Of a stretch of 64,000 nt of DNA, positions 33,245-43,581 are shown one piece after another. A program made the translations under genes and the position numbers. Positions within the stretch are counted from its first letter, which is position 1. Each line of letters starts with the position of its first letter. Below the pieces are notes generated by a model, which saw only the letters and a list, made by a program, of their open reading frames with translations, did no database searches and was not told the DNA's origin. This DNA is from Deinococcus malanensis (GTDB taxonomy: Bacteria > Deinococcota > Deinococci > Deinococcales > Deinococcaceae), in NCBI RefSeq assembly GCF_014647655.1, contig NZ_BMPP01000011.1, forward strand, positions 62,001-126,000, in the 5' to 3' direction.

Positions 33245-33726
33245 GTCTGCCCGGGGGCTACACGCTGCGGTCCGCCACGGCGGCAGATGCCGCTGTGATC
33301 GCGGCGCAACGGGGGCAGATGTTCGTGGATATGAACGAGCTGACTGCCCAGGGTGCCGAAGAGCAGCTGGACCTGTGGGCCGACTGGCTGCGCTCGGCCA
33401 TCCCTCAGGGGGATTACCGCGGAGTTCTGGTCGTCCACGGTGCGCACGTGGTCGGCGGTGTGGGCATGATGCTTCATCCCAAAATACCCAGCGCCCGGGA
33501 CAGGGCCCTGTTCTCGGCCTATGTCATGAACATGTACGTGGTTCCGCAGCACCGGCGGCGTGGGCTGGCCGAGGCGCTGATGAACGAAATGCTGGTGCAG
33601 GCCCGCTCGCAAGGTCTGCACAGCGTCAAGCTGCACGCCGCACCCATGGGCCGGGCCATCTATGAGCGCCTGGGCTTTGTGGAGTCCACCAACCCGGAAC
33701 TGCGTCTGTCCCTGGAGCAGCCATGA
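33241..33726 (+). CDS. GNAT acetyltransferase
   Basis: 161 aa. GNAT motif A is MNMYVVPQHRRRGLAEALMNEM (about 98-119; Q/RxxGxA acetyl-CoA loop), with MGRAIYERLGFVESTNP at the end. Substrate unknown. Start overlaps the DinB-like stop (ATGA) and its stop overlaps the next GNAT start (ATGA), so translation of three genes is coupled. Confidence 0.92.
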   Translation: MSLPGGYTLRSATAADAAVIAAQRGQMFVDMNELTAQGAEEQLDLWADWLRSAIPQGDYRGVLVVHGAHVVGGVGMMLHPKIPSARDRALFSAYVMNMYVVPQHRRRGLAEALMNEMLVQARSQGLHSVKLHAAPMGRAIYERLGFVESTNPELRLSLEQP

Positions 33727-34205
33727 GCCAGCCCGTATCCATCCGTCCTGTCATGTATGCCGACCTGCCGGGCTTTCACGCCGTGATGATGGCCGCCGGC
33801 ATGGACCCCCGCAGCAGCTGGAACCGCACCACGCTGGCTGACCTGGAACGGTCGATGTTTGGTGCGGACTCGGGTGGATTTATTGCTGTGCTTGGGGGTG
33901 CTCAGGTGGTGGGCTGCGTCGGGTACCGTCCGGATGGAGCACAGACGCTGACGCTCAATAAGCTGGTCGCCCGGCCCGAGGTGCGTGGGCAGGGAATAGG
34001 CCGCTTGCTGGTGCAGGCGGTGGAGGGTCAGGCCCGCCAGGATGGCTACGCCCGCGTGCTGCTGGCCGTCTCGCAGTTCAACCGGGAAGTCATGCCCTTC
34101 TACATCCGTCTGGGCTACGTCCGGTCCGAGGAACCCTACGCCCACGCCCACCCGGCCAGTCCGGCGCCTGCGGTGTTTGTCAAACTCCTGGATGTGCCGG
34201 CGTGA
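33723..34205 (+). CDS. GNAT acetyltransferase
   Basis: 160 aa. Motif A: LNKLVARPEVRGQGIGRLLV (about 78-97, RGQGIG loop), followed by GYARVLLAVSQFNREVMPFY and IRLGYVRSEEP. It is the second of two adjacent GNAT genes and precedes argH by 61 nt. The substrate is unknown; location in the arginine block hints at amino-acid metabolism, which is inference. Confidence 0.92.
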   Translation: MSQPVSIRPVMYADLPGFHAVMMAAGMDPRSSWNRTTLADLERSMFGADSGGFIAVLGGAQVVGCVGYRPDGAQTLTLNKLVARPEVRGQGIGRLLVQAVEGQARQDGYARVLLAVSQFNREVMPFYIRLGYVRSEEPYAHAHPASPAPAVFVKLLDVPA

Positions 34206-34266
34206 GCCCTGTGAAGCAGCACCGGCTTCGGTTCTTTTCCAAGTCAAGAGTCTGCTGGAGATCCAC

Positions 34267-35679
34267 ATGACACCATCAACACAAGACAAGAAGCTCTGGG
34301 GTGGGCGCTTTGCCGAAGCCACCGACGGTCTGGTCGAACTGTTCAACGCCTCAGTGGGTTTTGACCAGCGCCTCGCCGAGCAGGATATTCGTGGCTCGCT
34401 GGCCCACGTGGTCATGCTGGGACAGGTCGGCATTCTGACCAGCGAGGAGGTCGCGCAGATCAGTGACGGCCTGGGCGCCGTACTGGCCGACATCCGCGCG
34501 GGCACCTTCGAGTGGCGCCTGGACCGCGAGGACGTTCACATGAACGTGGAAGCTGCCCTGCGTGACCGCATCGGTCCCGTGGCCGGCAAGCTGCATACCG
34601 CCCGCAGCCGCAACGATCAGGTGGCGGTGGACTTCCGGCTGTTTACCAAGGAAGCGGCGCTGGACCTTGCAGAGAAGACCCGCAGCCTGCGTGCAGTCAT
34701 GCTGGCCGAGGCCGAAAAGCACCTGGCAGACGAGGTCATTCTGCCCGGATACACGCACCTGCAGGTGGCGCAGCCGATCTTGCTCGCGCACTGGTTCATG
34801 GCCTACGTGGCCATGCTGGAGCGCGACGAGGGCCGCTTGCGCGACGCCGCAGCGCGCATGGACGAGTCGCCGCTGGGCAGTTCAGCACTGGCCGGCACAC
34901 CGTGGCCGATTGACCGCCACGCCACTGCCGCGGCGCTGGGCTTTGCCCGGCCCACGGCCAACTCTCTGGATGGTGTCGGCAGCCGTGACTTCGCGCTGGA
35001 GTTCCTGTCGGCCTGCGCGATCCTCTCGGCGCACCTCTCGCGCCTGTCCGAAGAGCTGATTGTGTACTCCACCTTCGAATTCGGCTTCCTGACGCTCCCG
35101 GACTCGCATACCACCGGCAGTTCGATCATGCCCCAGAAGAAAAACCCCGACGTCTCGGAACTGGCCCGCGCCAAGGCCGGCCGGGTCTTCGGCAACCTGA
35201 TGGGCCTGCTCACGGTGGTCAAGGGCACCCCGCTGGCCTACAACAAGGACCTGCAGGAGGACAAGGAAGGGGTCTTTGACTCCTACGACACCCTCAGCAT
35301 CGTGCTGCGCCTGTATACCGAGATGCTGCCCCGGACCGTGTGGCACGCCGACGTGACCCGCGCCGCCGCCGCACGTGGCTACAGCACCGCGACCGACGTG
35401 GCCGACTTCCTGGCCCGCCAGGGTGTGCCGTTCCGCGAAGCGCACGAGGTGGTGGGTGGACTGGTCGGGCTGGCCAGTCGTTCCGGGCGGCAGCTGTGGG
35501 ACCTGAGCGACGAGGAACTGCGCGCCGCGCACCCGCTGCTGACTGGCGAGGTGGCGCAGGCCCTGACCGTCGAGCAGAGCGTGCGTGCCCGCCAGAGCTT
35601 CGGCGGCACGGCCCCTGACCGGGTCCGCGAGGCCATTGGCCAGGCGCGTGAGGCGCTGACCCATGAGGCGCTGGGCTGA
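34267..35679 (+). CDS. argH: Argininosuccinate lyase
   Basis: 470 aa. It splits argininosuccinate into arginine and fumarate. Motifs: KLWGGRFAEATDGLVELFNA at the N-terminus, LHTARSRNDQVAVDFRLF (about 110), GYTHLQVAQPILLAHW with the catalytic His (about 160), and the fumarase-family signature GSSIMPQKKNPDVSELARAK (about 285-304). GGAGATCCAC precedes ATG 34267. Confidence 0.97.
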   Translation: MTPSTQDKKLWGGRFAEATDGLVELFNASVGFDQRLAEQDIRGSLAHVVMLGQVGILTSEEVAQISDGLGAVLADIRAGTFEWRLDREDVHMNVEAALRDRIGPVAGKLHTARSRNDQVAVDFRLFTKEAALDLAEKTRSLRAVMLAEAEKHLADEVILPGYTHLQVAQPILLAHWFMAYVAMLERDEGRLRDAAARMDESPLGSSALAGTPWPIDRHATAAALGFARPTANSLDGVGSRDFALEFLSACAILSAHLSRLSEELIVYSTFEFGFLTLPDSHTTGSSIMPQKKNPDVSELARAKAGRVFGNLMGLLTVVKGTPLAYNKDLQEDKEGVFDSYDTLSIVLRLYTEMLPRTVWHADVTRAAAARGYSTATDVADFLARQGVPFREAHEVVGGLVGLASRSGRQLWDLSDEELRAAHPLLTGEVAQALTVEQSVRARQSFGGTAPDRVREAIGQAREALTHEALG

Positions 35680-35790
35680 GATGAGCGCCCGGGCCTGGAC
35701 CTCCAGCATGCGGAAGCGACGACGCTGACCGTTCCTGTTGCCGCTTCCTGCTGTCTTTTCCTGGCCTTTGGCCTTCTCCGAGGTATTCCC

Positions 35791-36294
35791 ATGACCCTGA
35801 CCCCTGTATCCCTGAGTTCCATGCATATCAGCCTGCGCCAGGCTGCAACTGCCGACTTCCCTGTGATCCTTGACCTGCTGGGCCGCTGCGGGCTACACAC
35901 CGGCAGCGTCACGCCGGAGGGCAGCACCTACTGGATTGCCCAGCTCGACGGCGTTCCAGGCGGCTGTATCGGGCTGGAGCACGGCGACGGCGTTTCGCTG
36001 ATCCGCTCCACGGCCGTGGTGCCGGAAGCCCGTTCGCAGGGCCTGGGCCGGGCGCTGGTGCTCTCGGCGTTGACCCAGGCCAGCCTGCGGGGGGACCACA
36101 CCGTCTACCTGTTCAGCTCCGAGGCCGGGGACTACTGGAAGCGTTTTGACTTCGAACCGTCCACCGTGCAGGCCGTGGGCGAGGCCCTGCCCGGAGCGTC
36201 GCAGGTCCGTAGCGGCTTTGACAAGGGCTGGATTCATGACGAGCAGGTATGGCGGCGGAGCCTCAACGAAGCGGGTGGGGAGGCCGGAACATGA
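35791..36294 (+). CDS. GNAT acetyltransferase, copy 1 of a duplicated pair
   Basis: 167 aa. It contains STYWIAQLDGVPGGCIGLEH, then STAVVPEARSQGLGRALVLS (acetyl-CoA loop RSQGLG, about 75-90). The protein encoded at 36403-36858 is clearly its paralogue. Proteins like these often sit in arginine clusters and are short relatives of N-acetylglutamate synthase, but the substrate is not shown. GAGG lies upstream of ATG 35791; ATG 35821 is an alternative. Confidence 0.88.
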   Translation: MTLTPVSLSSMHISLRQAATADFPVILDLLGRCGLHTGSVTPEGSTYWIAQLDGVPGGCIGLEHGDGVSLIRSTAVVPEARSQGLGRALVLSALTQASLRGDHTVYLFSSEAGDYWKRFDFEPSTVQAVGEALPGASQVRSGFDKGWIHDEQVWRRSLNEAGGEAGT

Positions 36295-36402
36295 CCATGA
36301 CGGGCTGCGCGTGCGTGCGCTATTGTGCCGGCAACCAACATTCAGCCGTGCCAGACCTGCTTCTGGGCCTGTGCGGCGTGATCACATCCGGAGGGCTCTT
36401 CC

Positions 36403-36858
36403 ATGACCGATTCCAATGTTCAGATTCGTCTTGCCACCCCCAACGACAAGGACACCGTTTGCCGCGTGTTCCGCGAAGCGGGCCTGGATACCGAAGCGGC
36501 GCTTGCCGAAGGCACCACTTACTGGGTGCTGGAGCGCGGCGGGCAGCCTGTGGGCAGCATCGGCCTGGAGCATGGCGAGGGGGTCTCCCTGCTGCGTGGC
36601 GCGGCGGTGCTGCCCGAAACGCGGGGCGGGGGACTGGGGCGCCGGCTGATCATGAGCGCCCTGGAGTACGCCCAGGCGCGCGGCGACCGCGCCATCTACA
36701 TGTTCAGCAAGGGCGGCGACTGGAGCTCTTTCGGCTTCCAGCAGGTGCCGCTGGCGGTCGTGATGGGCGACATGCCCGAAGCGCCCCAGGTGCAGGCCTA
36801 CAAGGCCCGGGGCGAGCGGCCCGGCGGCACCACCTGGATGCGCAACCTGAGCCAGTAA
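36403..36858 (+). CDS. GNAT acetyltransferase, copy 2 of a duplicated pair
   Basis: 151 aa. TTYWVLERGGQPVGSIGLEH and AAVLPETRGGGLGRRLIMSA (RGGGLG loop) match the preceding GNAT protein over most of the length. GGAGGGC precedes ATG 36403. Tandem duplication followed by divergence is the simplest reading. Substrate unknown. Confidence 0.9.
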   Translation: MTDSNVQIRLATPNDKDTVCRVFREAGLDTEAALAEGTTYWVLERGGQPVGSIGLEHGEGVSLLRGAAVLPETRGGGLGRRLIMSALEYAQARGDRAIYMFSKGGDWSSFGFQQVPLAVVMGDMPEAPQVQAYKARGERPGGTTWMRNLSQ

Positions 36859-36901
36859 AGCTGGCCGCAGGACCCTGCTCCCAGCGGCCGGGAGGTCAGG
36901 C

Positions 36902-37432
36902 ATGACCTTTCTGGCCCTGGATTCCATCGCTATTCCTGATGTTCATCCGCAGGCGCCGCTGAGGATGCGCAAGGCGCGCCTGTCGGATATTGACGCCATT
37001 CATGAGCTGATCGGCTACTGGGCCGCCCGCGGGCTGATGCTGGTGCGTGCCCGGGGTCTGCTGGCCGAGACCATCCGCGACTTTCATCTGGTGCTGGCCG
37101 AGCCGCACGAGGGTCAGCCCGGCGGGCTGGTCGGCGTGTGTGGCCTGCACCTGCTGGCCCCGGACCTGGCAGAGGTCCGTGGACTGGCGATTCATCCCAA
37201 CATGCAGGGGCGCGGCCTGGGGCGTGATCTGGTGGCGGCCTGTGAGCAGGAGGCCCGTGAAATCGCCCTTCCAGCCCTGTTCGCCTGGACCTACCAGCAG
37301 GGGTTCTTCGAGAAGTGCGGCTTTTACCGCATCGAGAAGACCAACCTGCACCCCAAGGTCTGGAGCGAATGTCAGCGCTGCGCGTTCTTCGAGAACTGCA
37401 ACGAGATTGCCATGTTCAAGGCCTTGGGATGA
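36902..37432 (+). CDS. argA: Short-type N-acetylglutamate synthase (GNAT)
   Basis: 176 aa. The GNAT core has VRGLAIHPNMQGRGLGRDLV (about 90-110), then AWTYQQGFFEKCGFYRIEKT and the diagnostic tail LHPKVWSECQRCAFFENCNE. That tail matches stand-alone GNAT N-acetylglutamate synthases such as the mycobacterial ArgA, which make N-acetylglutamate from glutamate and acetyl-CoA at the start of arginine synthesis. Its place between argH and carA agrees. Confidence 0.85.
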   Translation: MTFLALDSIAIPDVHPQAPLRMRKARLSDIDAIHELIGYWAARGLMLVRARGLLAETIRDFHLVLAEPHEGQPGGLVGVCGLHLLAPDLAEVRGLAIHPNMQGRGLGRDLVAACEQEAREIALPALFAWTYQQGFFEKCGFYRIEKTNLHPKVWSECQRCAFFENCNEIAMFKALG

Positions 37433-37634
37433 TGGGTTCCGGTGGCTGAGCCGTCTGGCGCTGGTCGGCGAGGCGCTGATCGGCCGGCAGGTCCATGTGA
37501 CCTCACGGCACACGGTGCGGAGGAATGTCATCATCGGCAAGACGAACGCTCGGTTCGACTGCTAAGGTCTCAGGCGGCCGGCGTTCGGCAAGCCATGAAA
37601 CGCGTCCTGTGAGGCGCGAATGGAGGGAAGCAGC

Positions 37635-38819
<1,185 letters not shown>

Positions 38820-39286
38820 GCCGCTCCGGGCGCTGGATGAGCGCTGGCCCGGTTCGCTGCACTGAGCGGGCTCCTTACCCTGAAGACTGAACCATCCTGT
38901 TTGCCTGCAGGCCGGTAAAGCTTTCTGGCACACCTCCTTTCAGGCTCTTTGCGGCCACTTTGCTGCGGCTCGACACCGGTGGACCTTCGTGCTCCACCGG
39001 TGTTTCTTGTGACGCGTCACCCGTGGGCTGTGTCTCCAGCTCGGAGGTGTAGATTCGCTATCTACAGGACTGTCATCTTTGTTTCTCTCATGTACCTTAC
39101 ACAAATATGATGGGCTGTAGGAAACCTCATGGCACGCCATATCCGTCTCTGGCATGCTCCATCTGTCCCTTGCTCCCAGCCGGGGTTCCTGACTGAATGA
39201 GGTCCGACCGCTGGGGTTTACCAGCCGCTCAAAATACTCATTTTATGCTTTTCTTGTGCGGTATGAAAAGCTTCCAGGAGACCGCT
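38820..39286. other. 467-nt region between carA and lipoprotein gene
   Basis: Contains the carA terminator at 38973-39003. The rest (39004-39286) is AT-richer and should hold the promoter of the lipoprotein gene; TATGCT at about 39244 is a possible -10 box but its -35 spacing is poor. No gene is seen. Confidence 0.4.
38973..39003 (+). terminator. Terminator hairpin after carA
   Basis: 11-bp perfect stem (ACACCGGTGGA/TCCACCGGTGT) with a 9-nt loop, followed by TTCTTGTG. It lies 154 nt after the carA stop. Confidence 0.65.
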
Positions 39287-39937
39287 ATGACCATCTTTCT
39301 TCGTGCTGCCCTGCTTCTGACTGTTCCGCTTGCCACCGGCTGTGGTCAGGTGGTCGGCAAGCTGATTCCTCCCCAGACCTTCAGCAACCCCGCCAACCTG
39401 GATGGCGCGAAGCTCAGCAGCTCCAGCACCCTGCAGCCTGCTGCCGTCAAAGGTACCGTCGGGTACGACACCAGCAAGACTGCCCCCCCCACGCCTTTTG
39501 CGGACCTGAAATACCCGGAGGACGTTCCCTTCGGCGTTCGTCCGCACGCCATGAAGCTGCAGGCGCAGTTTACCCAGGCGGTCGTGCAGGGCACCTGCAG
39601 CTTCCCATCTACCTTTCAGCTGACGGTGCAGCGCTTCGATGCGGCAGTCAGCGACGCGACCGGCAGCGCCACACTCAGTGTGGATCCGAAACTGACCGTT
39701 ACCCTGACGAAGACCAGCGGCACGGCGACCTCCGCGACGTACAGCATCAGTGAACACGTTGTGACGGTGAGTGCCGACGCCGCCACGACGTCCAAGGCGA
39801 TCAACATCCTGACCAGTGGCGGTCAGAACAACGCCAGTGCCACCGCGTATATCCTCGCTGATCAGAATGGGCTCGCTGGCTGCACCATCCAGTTCACTCT
39901 GGGCAAGACGTCGCTGACGCTCTCCAACTTCTCCTGA
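39287..39937 (+). CDS. Lipoprotein of unknown function
   Basis: 216 aa. The N-terminus is a lipoprotein signal with lipobox LATGC (Cys about 21). The mature part begins with a Ser/Thr-rich stretch and continues with beta-strand patterns; two Cys (about 105 and 205) may form a disulfide. No domain is recognised. AGGAG lies 7 nt before ATG 39287, which decides the start against an upstream frame opening at 39197. Confidence 0.85.
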   Translation: MTIFLRAALLLTVPLATGCGQVVGKLIPPQTFSNPANLDGAKLSSSSTLQPAAVKGTVGYDTSKTAPPTPFADLKYPEDVPFGVRPHAMKLQAQFTQAVVQGTCSFPSTFQLTVQRFDAAVSDATGSATLSVDPKLTVTLTKTSGTATSATYSISEHVVTVSADAATTSKAINILTSGGQNNASATAYILADQNGLAGCTIQFTLGKTSLTLSNFS

Positions 39938-39953
39938 GTTCTGCATAGCAGTC

Positions 39954-39986
39954 AGGTGTGCGCCGCCGGGTGCGCACCTGTTTTTT
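39954..39986 (+). terminator. Terminator of lipoprotein gene
   Basis: Hairpin of about 10 bp with two wobble pairs (AGGTGTGCGC/GTGCGCACCT) followed by GTTTTTTG, 17 nt after the stop. Confidence 0.8.
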
Positions 39987-40218
39987 GTGCCTGAAAGGCT
40001 GCCGGGCGGCGGGCGCCAGGACGGGTTCCGGCAACGTCGGTTCAGGGCCAGCCCTGGAGATGGCCAGAGGTGACCTGCGTTCTGGGGCACGCGCGACTCC
40101 AGTGGAACGAGATCCCGTTTCCTGGTCGCCTCTGCCCTTACGGCTGAGCACGGACGCTTGAGCATTCCTTGAGGAGGCGCGCGGTCAGCCGCGCCGGCAG
40201 AGGAAACTACACCTCACC

Positions 40219-40965
40219 ATGAGTGACTCTCCCGACCTGTTTGGCACGCCCACGGGCGAGAAGGCGCCGCACGCGATCATGCCTGCCGGGCTGCCGGCGT
40301 CCTGGCAGGAGGCACTGGCCGGAGAATTTGCCGCGCCGTACTTTCACGACCTGAAAGACTTCCTGGTCGAGGAGCGGCGAGCCCATACGGTCTATCCACC
40401 TGCGGCGGATGTCTTCAATGCGCTGCGCTATACGCCGCTGGAAAACGTGAAGGTCATGATCCTGGGTCAGGACCCCTACCACGGGTCCGGTCAGGCGCAC
40501 GGTCTGAGCTTCAGCGTACGTCCCGGCGTGCGGGTGCCGCCCAGCCTGCAGAACATCTACAAGGAATTGCAGACCGATATCCCGGGCTTTACGCCGCCGC
40601 GCCATGGTTACCTGAGGGCCTGGGCCGAGCAGGGCGTGCTGCTGCTCAATGCCGTGCTCACTGTGCGGGCCGGCGAAGCCAACAGTCACGCCGGCAAGGG
40701 ATGGGAACACTTCACCGACGCGGTGATCCGGGCAGTTAATGCCCGGCCGGGCCGGGTGGTCTTCGTGCTGTGGGGTGCTTATGCCCGCAAGAAGGCCAAG
40801 CTGATTGCGGCGCCGCAACACGTGATTATCGAGTCGGCGCACCCCAGTCCGCTGAGTGTGACGCGCTTTATGGGCACCCGGCCGTTCAGTCGGGTCAATG
40901 CCGCGCTGGAGGAAGTCGGGGAGGCGCCGATTAACTGGCAGCTGCCCTTACAGGTCGAGGAATGA
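40219..40965 (+). CDS. ung: Uracil-DNA glycosylase, family 1
   Basis: 248 aa. It removes uracil from DNA at the start of base excision repair. The water-activating motif is GQDPYHGSGQAHGLSFSV (Asp85, Tyr87, His88) and the minor-groove loop is HPSPLSVTRF; LLLNAVLTVRAGEANSHAGK lies between them. Cytoplasmic. Followed closely by topoisomerase IB. Confidence 0.97.
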   Translation: MSDSPDLFGTPTGEKAPHAIMPAGLPASWQEALAGEFAAPYFHDLKDFLVEERRAHTVYPPAADVFNALRYTPLENVKVMILGQDPYHGSGQAHGLSFSVRPGVRVPPSLQNIYKELQTDIPGFTPPRHGYLRAWAEQGVLLLNAVLTVRAGEANSHAGKGWEHFTDAVIRAVNARPGRVVFVLWGAYARKKAKLIAAPQHVIIESAHPSPLSVTRFMGTRPFSRVNAALEEVGEAPINWQLPLQVEE

Positions 40966-40984
40966 TGTCCGGGGATGGGGGTAC

Positions 40985-41041
40985 ATGGTCTTCATGAAGG
41001 CCCTGGAGGATGCGACGGCCGCCGCGCCCGGGGCCGCCTGA
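40985..41041 (+). CDS. Possible 18-aa leader peptide ahead of topoisomerase IB
   Basis: [18 protein letters not shown], preceded by GGGGGT and ending in a TGA that overlaps the topoisomerase ATG by one base. The topoisomerase start has no good ribosome site of its own, so coupled translation is possible. There is no other support for expression. Confidence 0.25.
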   Translation: MVFMKALEDATAAAPGAA

Positions 41042-42075
41042 TGCCCAGCCGAACCGAACTGCTGGCCGAGGAATACCTGCGCCGCGAGGGACATGATCCC
41101 AAAGCCTTCCGCTATTTCTATCCGGACGGCTCCGAGTACGACGACACGGAAGGAGTGGCGCGCATTGCCCAGCTGGCGGTGCCGCCGGCCTATACCGACG
41201 TGTATGTCTCGCCTGACCCGGACGCCGAGTTGCAGGCCTTCGGCCGGGACGCGGCCGGCCGCCTTCAATACCGCTACCACCCGGATTTCGTGCAGGCCGG
41301 TGCCCTGCGCAAATGGCAGCGCCTGACCCGCTTTGCCGGGGTGCTGCCGGTTCTACGCGCCGCCACCACCGCTGACCTGCGTGTTAGTGGCCTGCCACCG
41401 CGCAAGGTCATGGGGCTGATGACCCGGCTGCTGCACGTGGCGCGGTTCCGGGTCGGCAGCGACCTGTATGCCCAGCGCCACAAGACGTATGGCCTGAGCA
41501 CCCTGCGCCAGCGACACGTGACCGTTGAGAGTCAGACCGTGACGTTCTGTTTTCGTGGCAAGCACGGCGTCTCACAGCACAAGGCCACCACCGACCGGAC
41601 CCTGGCCAGCAACATTGCCCGGCTTCTCGAACTGCCGGGTCCCTGGCTGTTTCAGACTGTAGGCGAGGAAGGCGCACGCCGGCGGGTCCGGGCCGGCGAA
41701 CTGAATGCCTACCTGCGGGAGGTCATGGGGCCCTTTACCGCCAAGGACTTCCGCACCTGGGGCGGCACGCTGCTGGCAGCCGAATATCTGGCGGAAACCG
41801 GCGTGGCTGACAACGAAAGGCAGGCCAGGCGGGCCCTGGTGGACTGCGTGAAGTACGTGGCCTCGGACCTGGGCAACACCCCGGCAGTGACGCGCGGCAG
41901 TTATATCTGTCCGGTGATTTTCGACCGGTATCTGGAAGGAAAGGTGCTCGACGACTACGAGCCGCGGGCCAGCCGCAGTGGCGAGGGCCTGGAGGGGCTC
42001 ACCCGCAGCGAGGCGGCGCTCAAGCGCATGCTGGAAAGCGAAAAAGCCCTGCGTGGGCGGCGTTCGCGCCGCTGA
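41041..42075 (+). CDS. DNA topoisomerase IB (poxvirus-like)
   Basis: 344 aa, like the known D. radiodurans enzyme. It relaxes supercoils by a 3'-phosphotyrosyl intermediate. The likely nucleophile is Tyr288 in [17 protein letters not shown]. Other active-site parts: [15 protein letters not shown] (Arg about 137), [15 protein letters not shown] (Lys about 174) and [16 protein letters not shown] (Arg about 238). The start at 41041 overlaps the stop of an 18-codon frame (TGATG). Confidence 0.95.
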   Translation: MPSRTELLAEEYLRREGHDPKAFRYFYPDGSEYDDTEGVARIAQLAVPPAYTDVYVSPDPDAELQAFGRDAAGRLQYRYHPDFVQAGALRKWQRLTRFAGVLPVLRAATTADLRVSGLPPRKVMGLMTRLLHVARFRVGSDLYAQRHKTYGLSTLRQRHVTVESQTVTFCFRGKHGVSQHKATTDRTLASNIARLLELPGPWLFQTVGEEGARRRVRAGELNAYLREVMGPFTAKDFRTWGGTLLAAEYLAETGVADNERQARRALVDCVKYVASDLGNTPAVTRGSYICPVIFDRYLEGKVLDDYEPRASRSGEGLEGLTRSEAALKRMLESEKALRGRRSRR

Positions 42076-42123
42076 GCCGGCTCAGCGCTGGCACCATCCC
42101 ACCGGGCACGTCATGCTGAAGAC

Positions 42124-42621
42124 ATGCCACGGCCTGTGCCACAGATTCCGCAACCCGGTCAGGAAAGCGTCTGGGCCTATCCCCGTCCACCTCGCGTGGA
42201 GCGCACTGCAAAACGGATCGAGATCTGGCTGGGGGGAACAAGGATTGCCGAGACGTCCGGAGCCTTCCGGGTCCTGGAGACCAGCCACCCTCCCACCTAT
42301 TACCTTCCACGCACCGCGTTCGAGACCGGTGTGCTCAGCCCTGCCCCCGGGGCCAGCGTCTGCGAATGGAAGGGTCAGGCGTCGTACTGGACACTGTCGT
42401 CCGGCAGTAAAACGGCCGTGGCGGCCGGCTGGAGTTACGAGCATCCGCATCCCGATTTTCAGGACATTGCCGGTCATATCGCGGTCTACGCCGGATACAT
42501 GGACGAATGCCGGGTGGCCGGCGAACGCGTGACCCCGCAGCCCGGCGGGTTCTACGGCGGGTGGATAACGGCAGAGGTGGTCGGTCCGTTTAAGGGTGAG
42601 CCCGGCAGCCTGGGCTGGTAA
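42124..42621 (+). CDS. DUF427 protein
   Basis: 165 aa. Family pattern: RVERTAKRIEIWLGGTRIAE (about 21-40), RVLETSHPPTYYLPR, CEWKGQASYWTL, and the closing VAAGWSYEHPHPDFQDIAGHI with YAGYMDECRVAGERV. DUF427 proteins are small beta-structured proteins without a known reaction. CATGCT lies 6 nt before the ATG as a possible leaderless -10 box. Confidence 0.9.
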   Translation: MPRPVPQIPQPGQESVWAYPRPPRVERTAKRIEIWLGGTRIAETSGAFRVLETSHPPTYYLPRTAFETGVLSPAPGASVCEWKGQASYWTLSSGSKTAVAAGWSYEHPHPDFQDIAGHIAVYAGYMDECRVAGERVTPQPGGFYGGWITAEVVGPFKGEPGSLGW

Positions 42622-42938
42622 GCCTTTGTGACAATCTGGTGTTTTCTGACACGGGCGGGTTGACCGTCCGGCAGCTCCATGAAGGTGCGTGGGTGGGCGC
42701 GCAGGACTGAACGGGACGGGTTGACCGGCCCTGGCTGCTGTCTGTCACGGGAAGCGGCTCGGGTACAGCGTCAGGAAACCATCAGACCCAGGCACTGATC
42801 GTCTTAATGCAGAACCACCTTAATGTGGCTTCCGGCGCTGTCAGAAGTGGTCTGACAGGAACCGATCATCAGGTTCATGAATCCGGAAAATGGAAAAAAC
42901 CACGTTCCGGGCGAGCTTTTTCCAACTACCGTGTGGTC
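42622..42938. other. 317-nt intergenic region
   Basis: Between the DUF427 and lipoprotein genes. The sequence CGGGTTGACCG occurs twice (about 42656 and 42716), which could be a protein site or chance. No terminator with a U-tract and no clear promoter are seen. Confidence 0.35.
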
Positions 42939-43496
42939 ATGACCAACGCCTTCCCCCGTCCGCTGAGCCTGGCCCTGACCGCCCTGTGCTTCGCCCTGCC
43001 GCTGATGACCAGCTGCGGCGGAACGGGGGCCGTGCAGCCCCAGACCACTGCGGCCACTTCCGCAGCCAGTACCGAGGCCAACCTGTCCGGTGAAGGCCAG
43101 GCGGCCCTGCGGGCCCTGCGTGCCGCTACCGGCACAGCGCTGACCGAGAACGGCTACCTCAACCAGGTGGCGGTGACTCCGGTGAGCGGCGGTCTCAACG
43201 AGCGCGCCGGCAGTGGTCAGCTGCGCTGGCTGCACAGCTGGGCGAGCAACCGCTGGGCACAGGTAGGGCCTTCCATCGTGAAGGTCCAGTGGATGCGCGC
43301 CTATGCCGGTGAAGGCACCCTGACGCCCCAGGCCCTGGTCAGCGCCTGTCAGGCCGACGGGACCGAGGTCATGGCCTGCGCCCAGGTGTTGCGCAAGGCC
43401 ACCCACGCGGCCGTGGAGCGTCAGCCGGCGACCAACACGTGGCTGGTCGTTCTGGCCGAGATCGACCGCCCCCTGTCGGTGCAGCCCGGTCGCTGA
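42939..43496 (+). CDS. Lipoprotein of unknown function
   Basis: 185 aa. The signal ends with lipobox LMTSC followed by GG (Cys about 25). A Thr/Ala/Ser linker leads to a helical and strand region (EGQAALRALRAATGTALTEN, LRWLHSWASNRWAQVGPSIV, LVVLAEIDRPLSV). Two later Cys (about 140 and 148) could pair. The Trp-rich centre is unusual, but no family is recognised. The longer frame opening at 42807 gives no signal. Confidence 0.8.
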   Translation: MTNAFPRPLSLALTALCFALPLMTSCGGTGAVQPQTTAATSAASTEANLSGEGQAALRALRAATGTALTENGYLNQVAVTPVSGGLNERAGSGQLRWLHSWASNRWAQVGPSIVKVQWMRAYAGEGTLTPQALVSACQADGTEVMACAQVLRKATHAAVERQPATNTWLVVLAEIDRPLSVQPGR

Positions 43497-43506
43497 GCAC
43501 TGCCGG

Positions 43507-43554
43507 GGTGAGGGCCGACGCTGTCATGGTCAGCAGCGTCGGCCTTCACCTTTT
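43507..43554 (+). terminator. Terminator of lipoprotein gene
   Basis: 17-bp stem with one G-T pair (43507-43523 with 43534-43550), followed by TTTT. It starts 11 nt after the stop. Confidence 0.85.
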
Positions 43555-43581
43555 GAGAGGCGTCCCGCCAGGCTGAGTCTC

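Noticed and set aside
36249..36905. Plus-strand frame overlapping the second GNAT of the duplicated pair
   Set aside because: The GNAT frame has a ribosome site and the acetyl-CoA motif; the other frame is Gly/Arg/Ala-rich.
38940..39155. Minus-strand 71-codon frame after carA
   Set aside because: It covers the carA terminator, has no ribosome site and an unlikely composition.
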